From IMG/VR virus record IMGVR_UViG_3300025645_000346, positions 1-28,413 of that record: a DNA stretch of 28,413 nucleotides; one strand, given 5' to 3'. Every line of letters starts with the position of its first letter. Position 1 is the first letter of the stretch. The notes under the pieces are model-generated. The model was not told the DNA's origin. It worked only from the letters and a program-made list of their open reading frames with translations, and ran no database searches. This DNA comes from a virus. Positions 1-8,138 of this stretch are shown here, piece after piece. Both the position numbers and the translations under genes were made by a program.

Positions 1-3000
1 TTTTGATTTATGAAAGCTTCTAGGTCTGCAACATCTTGATCAAACTCTAGTCTTGTTTTTTGCTTACTTGTAATATCTTCAAGAGATATTCTTATATTAG
101 CAACAGTCTCTTGATTAGATGTATCTATAATAGTATTCTCAAACGGAGTTAACTTTTTACCTTTTATTTTTTTATCTAAAGCATATGCAATAATTCCATT
201 CCTATCAGTTTCTGAAAGTGTTTCATTATCAAGTGCAGTTTTATGTTTCTTTAATGGCTTTAAAAGAATAGGTGCAGCTTCTACTTCTGTATCAGCTTCT
301 ACTTCAAAAGCAGTTTCATTTGACACCTCAAGTGCTAGGTCTTTGGTTTCAATATTATCCTCAATTACTACATCGTTTTGAATAACCGCAAACGTATTGT
401 CTGGCTTAGTAACAATCTGAAATCCTGTAGATTCCTGTGTTTCTTCAAATATCACATCCTCTACTACTGCTTCAGGTGTAAATGTTTCTGCAACAGTTTT
501 ACTTGCTTCAATTAGTCTTGGTGATATTGTTATCGCTTCTTGCGTTTGAACTTCATCTTTGGCAACGACTTGCTCTTCGGTGTCTCTGACTCCCATCGCT
601 TTGCCATCTCTGGCTTGTTGAGGTACATCCACCTCCGTTGTGCTTGGCTCTTGAAAGGCATCTAGTTTTGCGTTTAGTTTACGAGCCATCTCAGGGTCAT
701 CTACAACCTTTGTAGTTCCCTTTATTTTCGGACTCTTTAAATTTTCTAATTTATTTAAAAATTCTCTACGAGTAACAATCTTGCTACTCCACATATATTT
801 AGCAGATTTTTTTCTTTCAGTCTTTCCAAGTATACTACTTAAGTCTACACCTGTTCCTTTAATATTACCTTCAGAATCAATTGTTTGTGTATCAGGAATT
901 TTATTAGTCTCAGCAATTTCTGCTATCTCAATATTTATATCCCTAATTTTATTTTTAAATATTTCTTTTGTATTAGTCGTTTTAGTAAGTTGATTTCTAG
1001 CTTCTATTAGTAACGCTAATCTTGATCTTGTGTTTTTTGTTTTAGACGTAGCTAAAGTTGACACCTTGCTTACAGATAACAACTCATTTACCTGTCTACG
1101 AATACCTACATTCTCCTGTATTTTTTGGTTTTGGTCTTCATTAATTTTACCAAGACTAAGCATATTGTTTGCCCAATTTGAAACACGACTGTCACTTGCT
1201 TTGTCATTAACCATAGTAGCTAAGTCATTAGCTAAATCATCAGCAATCTTTAGGTTAGTGTTTCGCCTAGAGTCCATCATTACATTAAACGATGCACTAG
1301 ATATTTGGTTTCCAAATGCACCACCCATCTCAGCTATTATTTCCTTAAAGTCTACTTCCTGACCTGAACCTACCTGTGCAAGATACTCTCCAACTCCTTC
1401 AGCAGCAGGGTCAAATACGGCACGTTCAGCAGCAAAAGCAGACATTCTTGCACCTTTTGAAGCTAATCTTGTTCCTGGTTTAAAAAGCTTTCCTACTACA
1501 CCTCCTGTTACAAAATCTACTGTACCTATAATAGCACCTCTTTTTGCACCAACATCATTAGCGTAATCCCAAACCCTTTGGTCTTCTAATCCTTTTTCAA
1601 CTTGTTTAGGGTCGAGATAATTAAAATCATATTTTTGTAAGCCTTCTAATACCGCATTGGTATATTCCATTGCAAAGCTTGTTGCACCCATACCTGTCCT
1701 AATACCATAACCCAGACCTGTTAAAGCTCCTGCGGTAGATGTTACGGGAGCAAGTGGTCCACCTACCAATCCTGCTCCTGCTCCGATTGCCGTTCCTGTT
1801 CCTGCTGCTCCTAAGACAACCTTTGTGCCATAAGGAACTATTTGAGACAAAGACTCTCCTGCTAATGTAAACATCCACTCTAGAGGGTCATCAAGTATTA
1901 CATCAGCAACTTCTTTTCCTGTGTTTGCCTCAGCAAATCGAGCACTTACACGACTAACATTTGATGACTGTGAACCTAAGTATTTAGATATAAGCTTTGC
2001 GTTTTTTTCTTTGCTATTTGTGGCATTAAGAATACCTAAGTCTTCGATACCTAAAGCTATAGCAAGAATAACCTCCATTGCTTGACCTCTTTTATACCCG
2101 TTACTTACTGAAGTGTTAAAGCCTTCTAAATTATCTACATAGTCTCCTCGAAGAGACTTGTTAACCTTCTTGCTATAAAAAGTTTTTGCTACTTCATACT
2201 TTGCTGCTGCTTGTTTTTGAGCTGCACTAAGTTCAACTAAATCTTGTGTGTACTTATCTTTTAGTAGATATTCATATTCTGATTTTGGAGTGTAATTTAA
2301 TAAGTCTTTTAAACCAACATTAAAATTTTGTTTAATATCACTATCTAAATCAAACGCTGCAACTTTTAATTCTTTATTTGATTCGGCAGCAACAGAAGCG
2401 GTTTTTTGAATTCTGTCTATTAAGTATTCATCAAACTCTTCTCTTACTCGTTTTTCATCATCATCAAGCATTACGATTTTAGAAAGGTTATCTCGTTTTT
2501 TTTCTAAAACTTTTATGTATTCACCAACATCACTCCTTAGTTTTCCATTTACATATAGGTCTCCAAACTCTTCTTTTTCTTCATCTGTAAGAGACTCTTT
2601 GTACACCTTCTCTTCGCCCTCTTCAGTAAATGTGTCTTCAATAAATTCTATTTCATCATTTACATCTTGATAGTCATCAAATGCTTTTCTACTTGCAGAA
2701 TAATTTAATCCTCTATCTGCATAAAACTTGTCTGCTTCTACATCTGCGGTACTTACATTTTTCCAACTACCTTCTGCAAAATCTTGTGCCTCATCTTCTG
2801 TATTAAACTTAAATACTTCACCTCTTTGTTTAGCAAGATATATGGCTTCATTAGGTTTTAATTCATACCAATCACTTGGTTTAGATGTAGGATTATCAGG
2901 GTCTTTAGGGAACAATGTAGGTGCAACATAGTAGTTGCCATCCTCTTCATAAGACATAAACTTTACAGTAGACTCTGTGCCATTAGATTTAACCATAGCG

Positions 3001-3878
3001 ACAGGTCTTATTTGTCTCGCTCTAATAGATTTATTTAATTGGTCTTCTATTTTTAAATCTTCTTCAGTTTTTTCTGAATTAAGTTTTTCAATATTTCTAG
3101 CATGGTCTTTTATGAATGTTCTAAGCTCTTCAGAAGATGCTATACTTTCTGCATCAGTAAAATTATCTACTTCAAAAACCTTACTTTCCTTACCATCTAA
3201 TGTTCTTACTACTACGGCATCCCTTCCAAATTGCCCTACAGGTTTAGCAACAAAACCATATTTACCAAACTCTTTATTTATTTGTGCAGATACTTCATCT
3301 TGTTCTTTGTTTGCTAATTCTACGTCTACTTTTGAAACAGAATTTACAAAGTTTTCGGATTTCATAAGCTTTTCGTTATCATCCCCTCGACTAAGAAGAT
3401 AATTCATCTTATCTCTAGCTTCTTGTTCTTTCAGTTTTGCTAAAGCATCCTCGTCAGTTTCTGTAAAACCTGCAAGTCTTTTCTCTTCTCGTTCCTTTTG
3501 TGCGGTTATTTTTTCAGACATAATATCTGTCTGTGACTTTGTAGAGGAGTCTACTTCCTCCTGAGAAGGATACATTCCTAGCTCATCAATAGGTCTGCCT
3601 TTTTGTTCAGGAATAGAGTCAAATCCTTTAAATTCTTTTGATACCACACCACCATCCAAAGATGCTGAATCCGTAACTTCTTTTTTTTTTAAATCAATAC
3701 CTACTAATTTAGAAAACTCTGAAATATCTTTTGAGTATCCTTTGGTTTTTACATAATTAAAATTGTCATCCAAAACCTCTTGGTTAGAGCTTATTAATTG
3801 AGTAAATTCTTCTATGCTTTTGCTATAGCCTTTTGATATAGCTCTATCGTATAAGTCTTGTAATACTTCTGGATTCAT
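1..3878 (-). CDS. Giant virion/ejection protein, C-terminus outside the window (partial)
   Basis: The frame is open from the ATG at 3878 to the window's left edge (1292 codons plus two bases, no stop), so at least 1292 residues are encoded. Residues about 9-29 and 39-59 are two copies of a short motif (LYDRAISKGYSKSIEEF and NFNYVKTKGYSKDISEF). A long charged, mostly helical region follows. About residues 668-735 form a glycine/alanine-rich hydrophobic stretch (for example GAAGTGTAIGAGAGLVGG), with a second hydrophobic patch near 780 that could insert in a membrane. Known: giant last genes of podovirus tail modules often encode proteins packed in the capsid and ejected into the host, sometimes as 'large polyvalent proteins' with enzymatic domains. 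Inferred: this is such a protein. No catalytic motif is visible in this part. It lies 17 bases after the 631-aa cargo gene and is probably co-transcribed with it. Confidence 0.8.
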   Translation of the reverse strand, partial: MNPEVLQDLYDRAISKGYSKSIEEFTQLISSNQEVLDDNFNYVKTKGYSKDISEFSKLVGIDLKKKEVTDSASLDGGVVSKEFKGFDSIPEQKGRPIDELGMYPSQEEVDSSTKSQTDIMSEKITAQKEREEKRLAGFTETDEDALAKLKEQEARDKMNYLLSRGDDNEKLMKSENFVNSVSKVDVELANKEQDEVSAQINKEFGKYGFVAKPVGQFGRDAVVVRTLDGKESKVFEVDNFTDAESIASSEELRTFIKDHARNIEKLNSEKTEEDLKIEDQLNKSIRARQIRPVAMVKSNGTESTVKFMSYEEDGNYYVAPTLFPKDPDNPTSKPSDWYELKPNEAIYLAKQRGEVFKFNTEDEAQDFAEGSWKNVSTADVEADKFYADRGLNYSASRKAFDDYQDVNDEIEFIEDTFTEEGEEKVYKESLTDEEKEEFGDLYVNGKLRSDVGEYIKVLEKKRDNLSKIVMLDDDEKRVREEFDEYLIDRIQKTASVAAESNKELKVAAFDLDSDIKQNFNVGLKDLLNYTPKSEYEYLLKDKYTQDLVELSAAQKQAAAKYEVAKTFYSKKVNKSLRGDYVDNLEGFNTSVSNGYKRGQAMEVILAIALGIEDLGILNATNSKEKNAKLISKYLGSQSSNVSRVSARFAEANTGKEVADVILDDPLEWMFTLAGESLSQIVPYGTKVVLGAAGTGTAIGAGAGLVGGPLAPVTSTAGALTGLGYGIRTGMGATSFAMEYTNAVLEGLQKYDFNYLDPKQVEKGLEDQRVWDYANDVGAKRGAIIGTVDFVTGGVVGKLFKPGTRLASKGARMSAFAAERAVFDPAAEGVGEYLAQVGSGQEVDFKEIIAEMGGAFGNQISSASFNVMMDSRRNTNLKIADDLANDLATMVNDKASDSRVSNWANNMLSLGKINEDQNQKIQENVGIRRQVNELLSVSKVSTLATSKTKNTRSRLALLIEARNQLTKTTNTKEIFKNKIRDINIEIAEIAETNKIPDTQTIDSEGNIKGTGVDLSSILGKTERKKSAKYMWSSKIVTRREFLNKLENLKSPKIKGTTKVVDDPEMARKLNAKLDAFQEPSTTEVDVPQQARDGKAMGVRDTEEQVVAKDEVQTQEAITISPRLIEASKTVAETFTPEAVVEDVIFEETQESTGFQIVTKPDNTFAVIQNDVVIEDNIETKDLALEVSNETAFEVEADTEVEAAPILLKPLKKHKTALDNETLSETDRNGIIAYALDKKIKGKKLTPFENTIIDTSNQETVANIRISLEDITSKQKTRLEFDQDVADLEAFINQ

Positions 3879-3895
3879 TTTATTTATATTTATAT

Positions 3896-5791
3896 TTATA
3901 AGCCTCTATAATCAGGTCCTGTTTGTTGCGGTAATGTTGGAGTTGGTTCATCACCATCACCATTTTGTTTTTTTGTTTGACCTTTAGCTATTTTTGGTAT
4001 TACACCTTGACTTAGTAATTCACTAAGAACTCCTTTCTCTACATTTTTAAGATACGCTTTAAGGAAGTTACTAATCAGATTACCAGAGTTGTCGTCATTT
4101 GTGGGAAGTTTAGCAAGTGGCTTTCCGTCAGGACCTTTTATTTGAACTGTATTCGAGAAAAAATCTGTTTTATCTATAGTTAGACCTATTTCATTAAATA
4201 AAGGTGAAAACAATTTTACAAATTTTACATCATCTCCTTGAAATTCTGAAAGTTTTATATCTTCACCATCATCATCTTTAACTTTGTAGTTTTTTAAGAA
4301 TACATCTCTAGATAACACAGGGTCTACTTCTTTTTCAATTTCCTTTTCATCTCTTCTTGCTCGAATTGAACCTGTTTTAAAATTTAAATTAGTTTTTGCA
4401 TTTTCTAAACCTCTCATTCTTTTAGCTTCATCAGTTTGACTATGAATCTCAATCCCACTCATAGACCATATATCAGGAGATACAGGCTTCTTATTTTCCT
4501 GAATAAGTATAGCATTTTCACCTGTTCTATTTTTAGTAGAGTCTTCATACTTAACCGCCATACTTATATTGCCTTGACCATCATCAATAAAATCAATATC
4601 TCTTAATCCAACAGTATCTCTGAGATAAGGGTCTGATAGAAGAGAGTTAACAATAACTTTCTTTTCAGCTTGTGTTGCACCATACATTTTATTCCATAAT
4701 TCAACAGAACGACCTTGTTGTTCTTCTGCTTTCTTTATATTTTTATCTGTAGCAGTAGGTCTAGGATAAGCTTTTTTAGTTTGCTTCTTGCCTAGTTGTC
4801 TTTCAATCTCTTTATCTAAAAATTGTTCTACAACTTTTTCTTGTTCCTTCCCTGTTTTGTTATCAAAATTAGGAGTAAGTCTACCTGAGCCTGGTTGATT
4901 AGGGTCAGCCTCTAAAAGTATAGTATTGGCATCTTGTTTATTTGGGTCTCTTGTAAATGTAAAAGCCTCTCCGTTTGAAGCGACACCAACAAAATCAGCA
5001 AGTATGCTTCCTACTTGTCTATTATCTACCATTTGAGATTTAATTAAATCTCCTTTCATTTTTTTGTATTCAGGCATTTGCCTAACATCATCAAGAGAGT
5101 TGTATCCATCTGTTGAAGTTAAATAAGTTTTTGCCCACTTATCAATTCTTTCATCTAATGCATCAAGATTGTATTTATTTACTTGGTCTGATACGGCAAA
5201 GTTTAATTGGTCTATAGTTGTAAAACTTCCAGGTTTTCTGTCCATAGTAGTAACATCCTTGCCATCAATAGTTTTAGTAGTTAACTTACCAATACTTATT
5301 TGACCATTTGTAGGATTGATATAAGCATCAACATTTGAAAAGTTTGCAAACCCCTCTATCTCTGCCATTTGCCATTGCTCTTGAAGTCCAGACTCACCAC
5401 TTTCAAACCTATCCATTTTTAATGCATACTCAGCTTGATATTTTTTTCCTATATTAAAAAGTTGTGTAGTACCCTGTGTTAAATTAGCACGACCAATATT
5501 ATAATCTTTCAACTTTAACTGACCTGATTTTAAAAGCTTGTCTTGCATTAAACGCATTTCTTGTGCGTTGTTAGCATAATTCATAGCAAACTCATTTAAA
5601 CCTTTGTGACTTCCTTGAGGAGCTTCAGATAGGGTTGCACCTAGCTCTGCAGTAGCGTCATCTATAGCCTTTCTTTTAGAGTCTCTAATAGCCTGAACCT
5701 CTTTAAGAGAGTTGACCATGTTAGAGCTAATCTCTGCCCAATTTACTTGATTGCTTGCATCCCTTTCTGCGTACTTATAATATGTTGCCAT
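3896..5791 (-). CDS. Internal virion (cargo-type) protein, 631 aa
   Basis: The N-terminus (MATYYKYAERDASNQVNWAEI, then the KSGQLKLKDYNIGRANLTQG region near residues 86-108) is one I recognise from a protein common in crAss-like and marine Bacteroidota phages, where it follows the tail genes and is thought to be internal cargo ejected with the DNA. The protein is soluble, charged and largely helical, with no signal peptide or membrane span. The C-terminal 30 residues are low-complexity (KGQTKKQNGDGDEPTPTLPQ). It sits between the alanine-rich internal protein and the giant gene, with gaps of 13 and 17 bases, so the three probably form one functional set. Function in the virion is inferred from position and family memory, with no enzymatic motif seen. 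Confidence 0.75.
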   Translation of the reverse strand: MATYYKYAERDASNQVNWAEISSNMVNSLKEVQAIRDSKRKAIDDATAELGATLSEAPQGSHKGLNEFAMNYANNAQEMRLMQDKLLKSGQLKLKDYNIGRANLTQGTTQLFNIGKKYQAEYALKMDRFESGESGLQEQWQMAEIEGFANFSNVDAYINPTNGQISIGKLTTKTIDGKDVTTMDRKPGSFTTIDQLNFAVSDQVNKYNLDALDERIDKWAKTYLTSTDGYNSLDDVRQMPEYKKMKGDLIKSQMVDNRQVGSILADFVGVASNGEAFTFTRDPNKQDANTILLEADPNQPGSGRLTPNFDNKTGKEQEKVVEQFLDKEIERQLGKKQTKKAYPRPTATDKNIKKAEEQQGRSVELWNKMYGATQAEKKVIVNSLLSDPYLRDTVGLRDIDFIDDGQGNISMAVKYEDSTKNRTGENAILIQENKKPVSPDIWSMSGIEIHSQTDEAKRMRGLENAKTNLNFKTGSIRARRDEKEIEKEVDPVLSRDVFLKNYKVKDDDGEDIKLSEFQGDDVKFVKLFSPLFNEIGLTIDKTDFFSNTVQIKGPDGKPLAKLPTNDDNSGNLISNFLKAYLKNVEKGVLSELLSQGVIPKIAKGQTKKQNGDGDEPTPTLPQQTGPDYRGL

Positions 5792-5804
5792 TTATTTTTT
5801 AATT

Positions 5805-6830
5805 TTATTCCCAAAAATTCAATCCCATTGAAGGGACTTTATAATTACCATAAGAAGCTCCAACACCAGGATTAACATTGTTTTCTTCTTCAACAACAAA
5901 CTCATCATCTTCATCTTCTATAGGTAAAAGTACATCGCCTGTTAAACCATTATTAAATAAAGCCTGTTGCTCAACGCTACCTCTGTTTATAAAACTTTGT
6001 GGGTTAGCCAAGAATGATTCTTTATCAAATTTAATACCCTGCTTACCTTGAGCTTGATTAAATTGATTTTCAAAATTTGGATTGTTATTTATAAGCTGAG
6101 CATATGTTGACTGATTTAAAACTGCTTGTCTACCACCTAATGCTGCTGATGCTCCTCTATATCCTGAATTAATACTTGTTCCTAAGAAACCTTTACCTTT
6201 ACCTGCACCTTCCATGAATTTTTGTCTGCCTTCCCTATTAGCCACCCTGTAAGCCTTGTTAGACGCTCTTACCCCTGCACTCTGTGTATATAACGGAGCC
6301 ATTGCTGCTGCCTGAGCACCAAAAGATGCTAACGATTGAAACCCTTGTCTCTTTGCTGCTGCTGATGCCTGACTAGCATCTGATGCTGCCATCTGTGCTC
6401 CTGCAACTTCACCTAAATCTAACTGAACACCAACGTCACGAAGTCTTGACTCCTCTGCTGCTGCTGCCCTATCCAATGCACTCATCTCCTGACCCATTGC
6501 TGTCCTAATTCCTGCCTGACCTTTTTGTTGTGCTAGTTGTATTCGACCAACACCTGCTGCAGCACCACGTTCAGACTCTCTTGCTGCCTCAACGGCTTGT
6601 GCTCCTGCAACTAACATAGCCTCACGTTGAAGTTCGTAAGGTTCTTTTTGTATCGCTAATGCATCTATGTAGTTAACCTCGAGTTTTTTTCTTGCTGCAG
6701 CCATTGCTTTAGCTGCTTCACGATTTGCTCTGTCTTCAGCCTTACGTTGTTTGCCTGCATCTGCAAAAGACATACCCGTTGACGCTGCGGTTAACCCTAA
6801 ACCAATAATACCAGTTACTAATCCTGCCAT
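5805..6830 (-). CDS. Alanine-rich internal core protein, T7 gp14-like, 341 aa
   Basis: A glycine/alanine-rich hydrophobic N-terminus (MAGLVTGIIGLGLTAASTG) is followed by about 170 residues of alanine-rich, charged helix (residues about 25-190, rich in A, E, R, Q), then a Gly/Asn-rich region and an acidic C-terminal segment (EDEDDEFVVEEENN). This layout matches the short internal/ejection proteins of podoviruses such as T7 gp14, which sit in the capsid core and enter the host envelope first. The start codon overlaps the end of the cupin gene by 13 bases, suggesting translational coupling, and the next gene is the putative cargo protein. The helical part uses many GCT/GCA/GCC alanine codons and is visibly richer in GC than its neighbours. 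Exact homology to gp14 is inferred from architecture only. Confidence 0.7.
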   Translation of the reverse strand: MAGLVTGIIGLGLTAASTGMSFADAGKQRKAEDRANREAAKAMAAARKKLEVNYIDALAIQKEPYELQREAMLVAGAQAVEAARESERGAAAGVGRIQLAQQKGQAGIRTAMGQEMSALDRAAAAEESRLRDVGVQLDLGEVAGAQMAASDASQASAAAKRQGFQSLASFGAQAAAMAPLYTQSAGVRASNKAYRVANREGRQKFMEGAGKGKGFLGTSINSGYRGASAALGGRQAVLNQSTYAQLINNNPNFENQFNQAQGKQGIKFDKESFLANPQSFINRGSVEQQALFNNGLTGDVLLPIEDEDDEFVVEEENNVNPGVGASYGNYKVPSMGLNFWE

Positions 6831-7282
6831 AACTTTTCTTTTTTATTGTATTCTTCTAATGTTATTGAAAAAAAACTTTTTTCTATTTCTTTTATGTTTT
6901 TAGTATCTGTTGGATTAGCTATTATATTTATCCAAACACAATCCTCTAAACATTTAATTAACCTTTTAGTTCCTTTTAAAGAGTGAGACCAACATGGAGC
7001 AATATGTTCTACAGTTTCGTTGTCAGCTTCCACTATAACTTTTCCAGACAATAAAAACCAAAAATGATTGGTATGGTGTATGGCACTTATGACTATACTA
7101 CCTGCCTTCATTTTCATCTGACGCATATATAATCCATCAGAAAAATTGTTTGTTATTGGAAACTCTTCATTATTAACTAGATTTTTACCATCACCAAATG
7201 TATTTTCATTATTGCTTTCAATAATTACATTTTGTAATACCTCTAGTTTCTTTATAAAATTAACTGATAACTCATTATTCAT
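6818..7282 (-). CDS. Cupin-fold protein of the phage tail module, 154 aa
   Basis: Residues about 50-125 read as a small jelly-roll: YMRQMKMKAGSIV, then a degenerate first cupin motif (G61, H69/H70, H73, G80), a turn with P96, and VWINIIANPTD near 117-125. The same short cupin occurs next to tail genes in many phages, where its role is unknown. It may be a virion decoration or a small sugar- or metal-binding protein. The third usual metal-ligand position, late in the second cupin motif, appears to be occupied by hydrophobic residues (VWIN), so metal binding is doubtful. The gene has its own promoter-like box (7289-7296) ending 7 bases before the ATG, which would give an almost leaderless message. 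Its 3' end overlaps the internal-protein gene by 13 bases. Confidence 0.65.
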   Translation of the reverse strand: MNNELSVNFIKKLEVLQNVIIESNNENTFGDGKNLVNNEEFPITNNFSDGLYMRQMKMKAGSIVISAIHHTNHFWFLLSGKVIVEADNETVEHIAPCWSHSLKGTKRLIKCLEDCVWINIIANPTDTKNIKEIEKSFFSITLEEYNKKEKLWQD

Positions 7283-7288
7283 TTACAT

Positions 7289-7296
7289 CAAAGATA
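7289..7296 (-). promoter_or_regulatory. Bacteroidota-type -7 box TATCTTTG
   Basis: On the minus strand TATCTTTG matches the TAnnTTTG element of Bacteroidota promoters. It fills most of the 20-base gap between the 275-aa tail gene and the cupin gene. The cupin ATG begins 7 bases past the box, so a transcript from here would have almost no leader. No clear -33 TTG is visible; the flanking DNA codes for the end of the 275-aa protein. Confidence 0.4.
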
Positions 7297-7302
7297 CTAA
7301 TT

Positions 7303-8130
7303 TTAAGGAAATGATTTCATTACTTCCGACTCAACCGCAAACAACTCAATTGCACTTGTGTTATTATTGGTTAATGTAAATACTGCATAGTGACCTAGTA
7401 TACCATGAGACTCAGCAGTACCATTCTTAATAAAGAAATAATATACAGGTGAAGTTGGAGGTAAGTTTCCAATAGGAATACCTAACGGGTCATTTGGTGG
7501 ATTAGTTATAGTGGTATCTACTACTAAATAGTTGTCTCCATTTTTAATGTCTTCAACTCGATTTGTCACCTCGCCAATTAGCGTTACTGAAGTACCAACC
7601 TTTGTGTATATTAAATCTCCAATACTTAAGATAGTTCCTATATTTACAAATGGTGTTGTACTAAAATTAATTTGAACGGCTGCAGGATTAGTAACATCAA
7701 CACTCACGTTGCTACCAATGCCATTAGCTGACCTTAAAGGGTACTGTGCAGAACTAGCAGGGTTAGAGTTTGCAGCTCTAAGATAACCAAAATAACCACC
7801 TTCTTTTATAATATAATCATCCGCACCAATAAAGTTACCCAACTGTTGATCACTATTAACTCTTGTGTCCCAAGAATCATCTGACTCTAAAGCTAAGGTT
7901 TTAAATATTTTATTTGTTAAAGGCTCATCATTAAATACAGATGTCATTATAGACGCATAGTCTGCACCATAATAGTTGTTTCTCGTTTCATTAGTATTAT
8001 GCCTATAAAGTTCGCCTTCTTTAAAAGTATAAAAATAATTGTTCATACCTATCATCCAATCAGGATAGTAAGTATAAAAAGATGGAAAACCTTTTACTCC
8101 ATCATCATATGTTAACGTATAATTTTCCAT
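7303..8130 (-). CDS. Tail structural protein with conserved 'HNTNETRNNYYG' domain, 275 aa
   Basis: Residues about 8-125 (GVKGFPSFYTYYPDWMIGMNN, ELYRHNTNETRNNYYG, FKTLALESDDSW, IIKEGGYFGYLRAAN) form a module that I recognise as common in tail proteins of Bacteroidota phages. There it is often the C-terminal part of the large stabilization/tail protein rather than a separate gene. The second half (about 130-275) is beta-rich, with Val/Ile/Thr strands and Asn/Pro turns and no membrane span. It lies 8 bases after the repeat/fibre gene and before the cupin gene. The likely role is in the distal tail, perhaps joining the muzzle to fibres. Function is inferred from context. The ATG at 8130 is the only plausible start, since the conserved module begins within the first ten residues. 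Confidence 0.65.
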   Translation of the reverse strand: MENYTLTYDDGVKGFPSFYTYYPDWMIGMNNYFYTFKEGELYRHNTNETRNNYYGADYASIMTSVFNDEPLTNKIFKTLALESDDSWDTRVNSDQQLGNFIGADDYIIKEGGYFGYLRAANSNPASSAQYPLRSANGIGSNVSVDVTNPAAVQINFSTTPFVNIGTILSIGDLIYTKVGTSVTLIGEVTNRVEDIKNGDNYLVVDTTITNPPNDPLGIPIGNLPPTSPVYYFFIKNGTAESHGILGHYAVFTLTNNNTSAIELFAVESEVMKSFP

Positions 8131-8138
8131 ATTACTTA

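Noticed and set aside
781-993. Plus-strand open frame of 70 codons, hydrophobic product
   Set aside because: Lies antisense to the giant minus-strand gene, which is open across the whole region; hydrophobic, Ser/Leu/Ile-rich product typical of antisense frames.
1030-1362. Plus-strand open frame of 110 codons
   Set aside because: Antisense shadow of the giant gene; no recognisable domain and no upstream signals.
2728-3402. Two plus-strand frames (2728-2931 and 2977-3402)
   Set aside because: Both are antisense to the giant gene's coding frame; the 141-codon one is Ser/Leu-rich, as expected for a shadow.
7146-7379. Plus-strand open frame of 77 codons
   Set aside because: Spans the cupin gene start and the end of the 275-aa gene in antisense; every supported gene here is on the minus strand.
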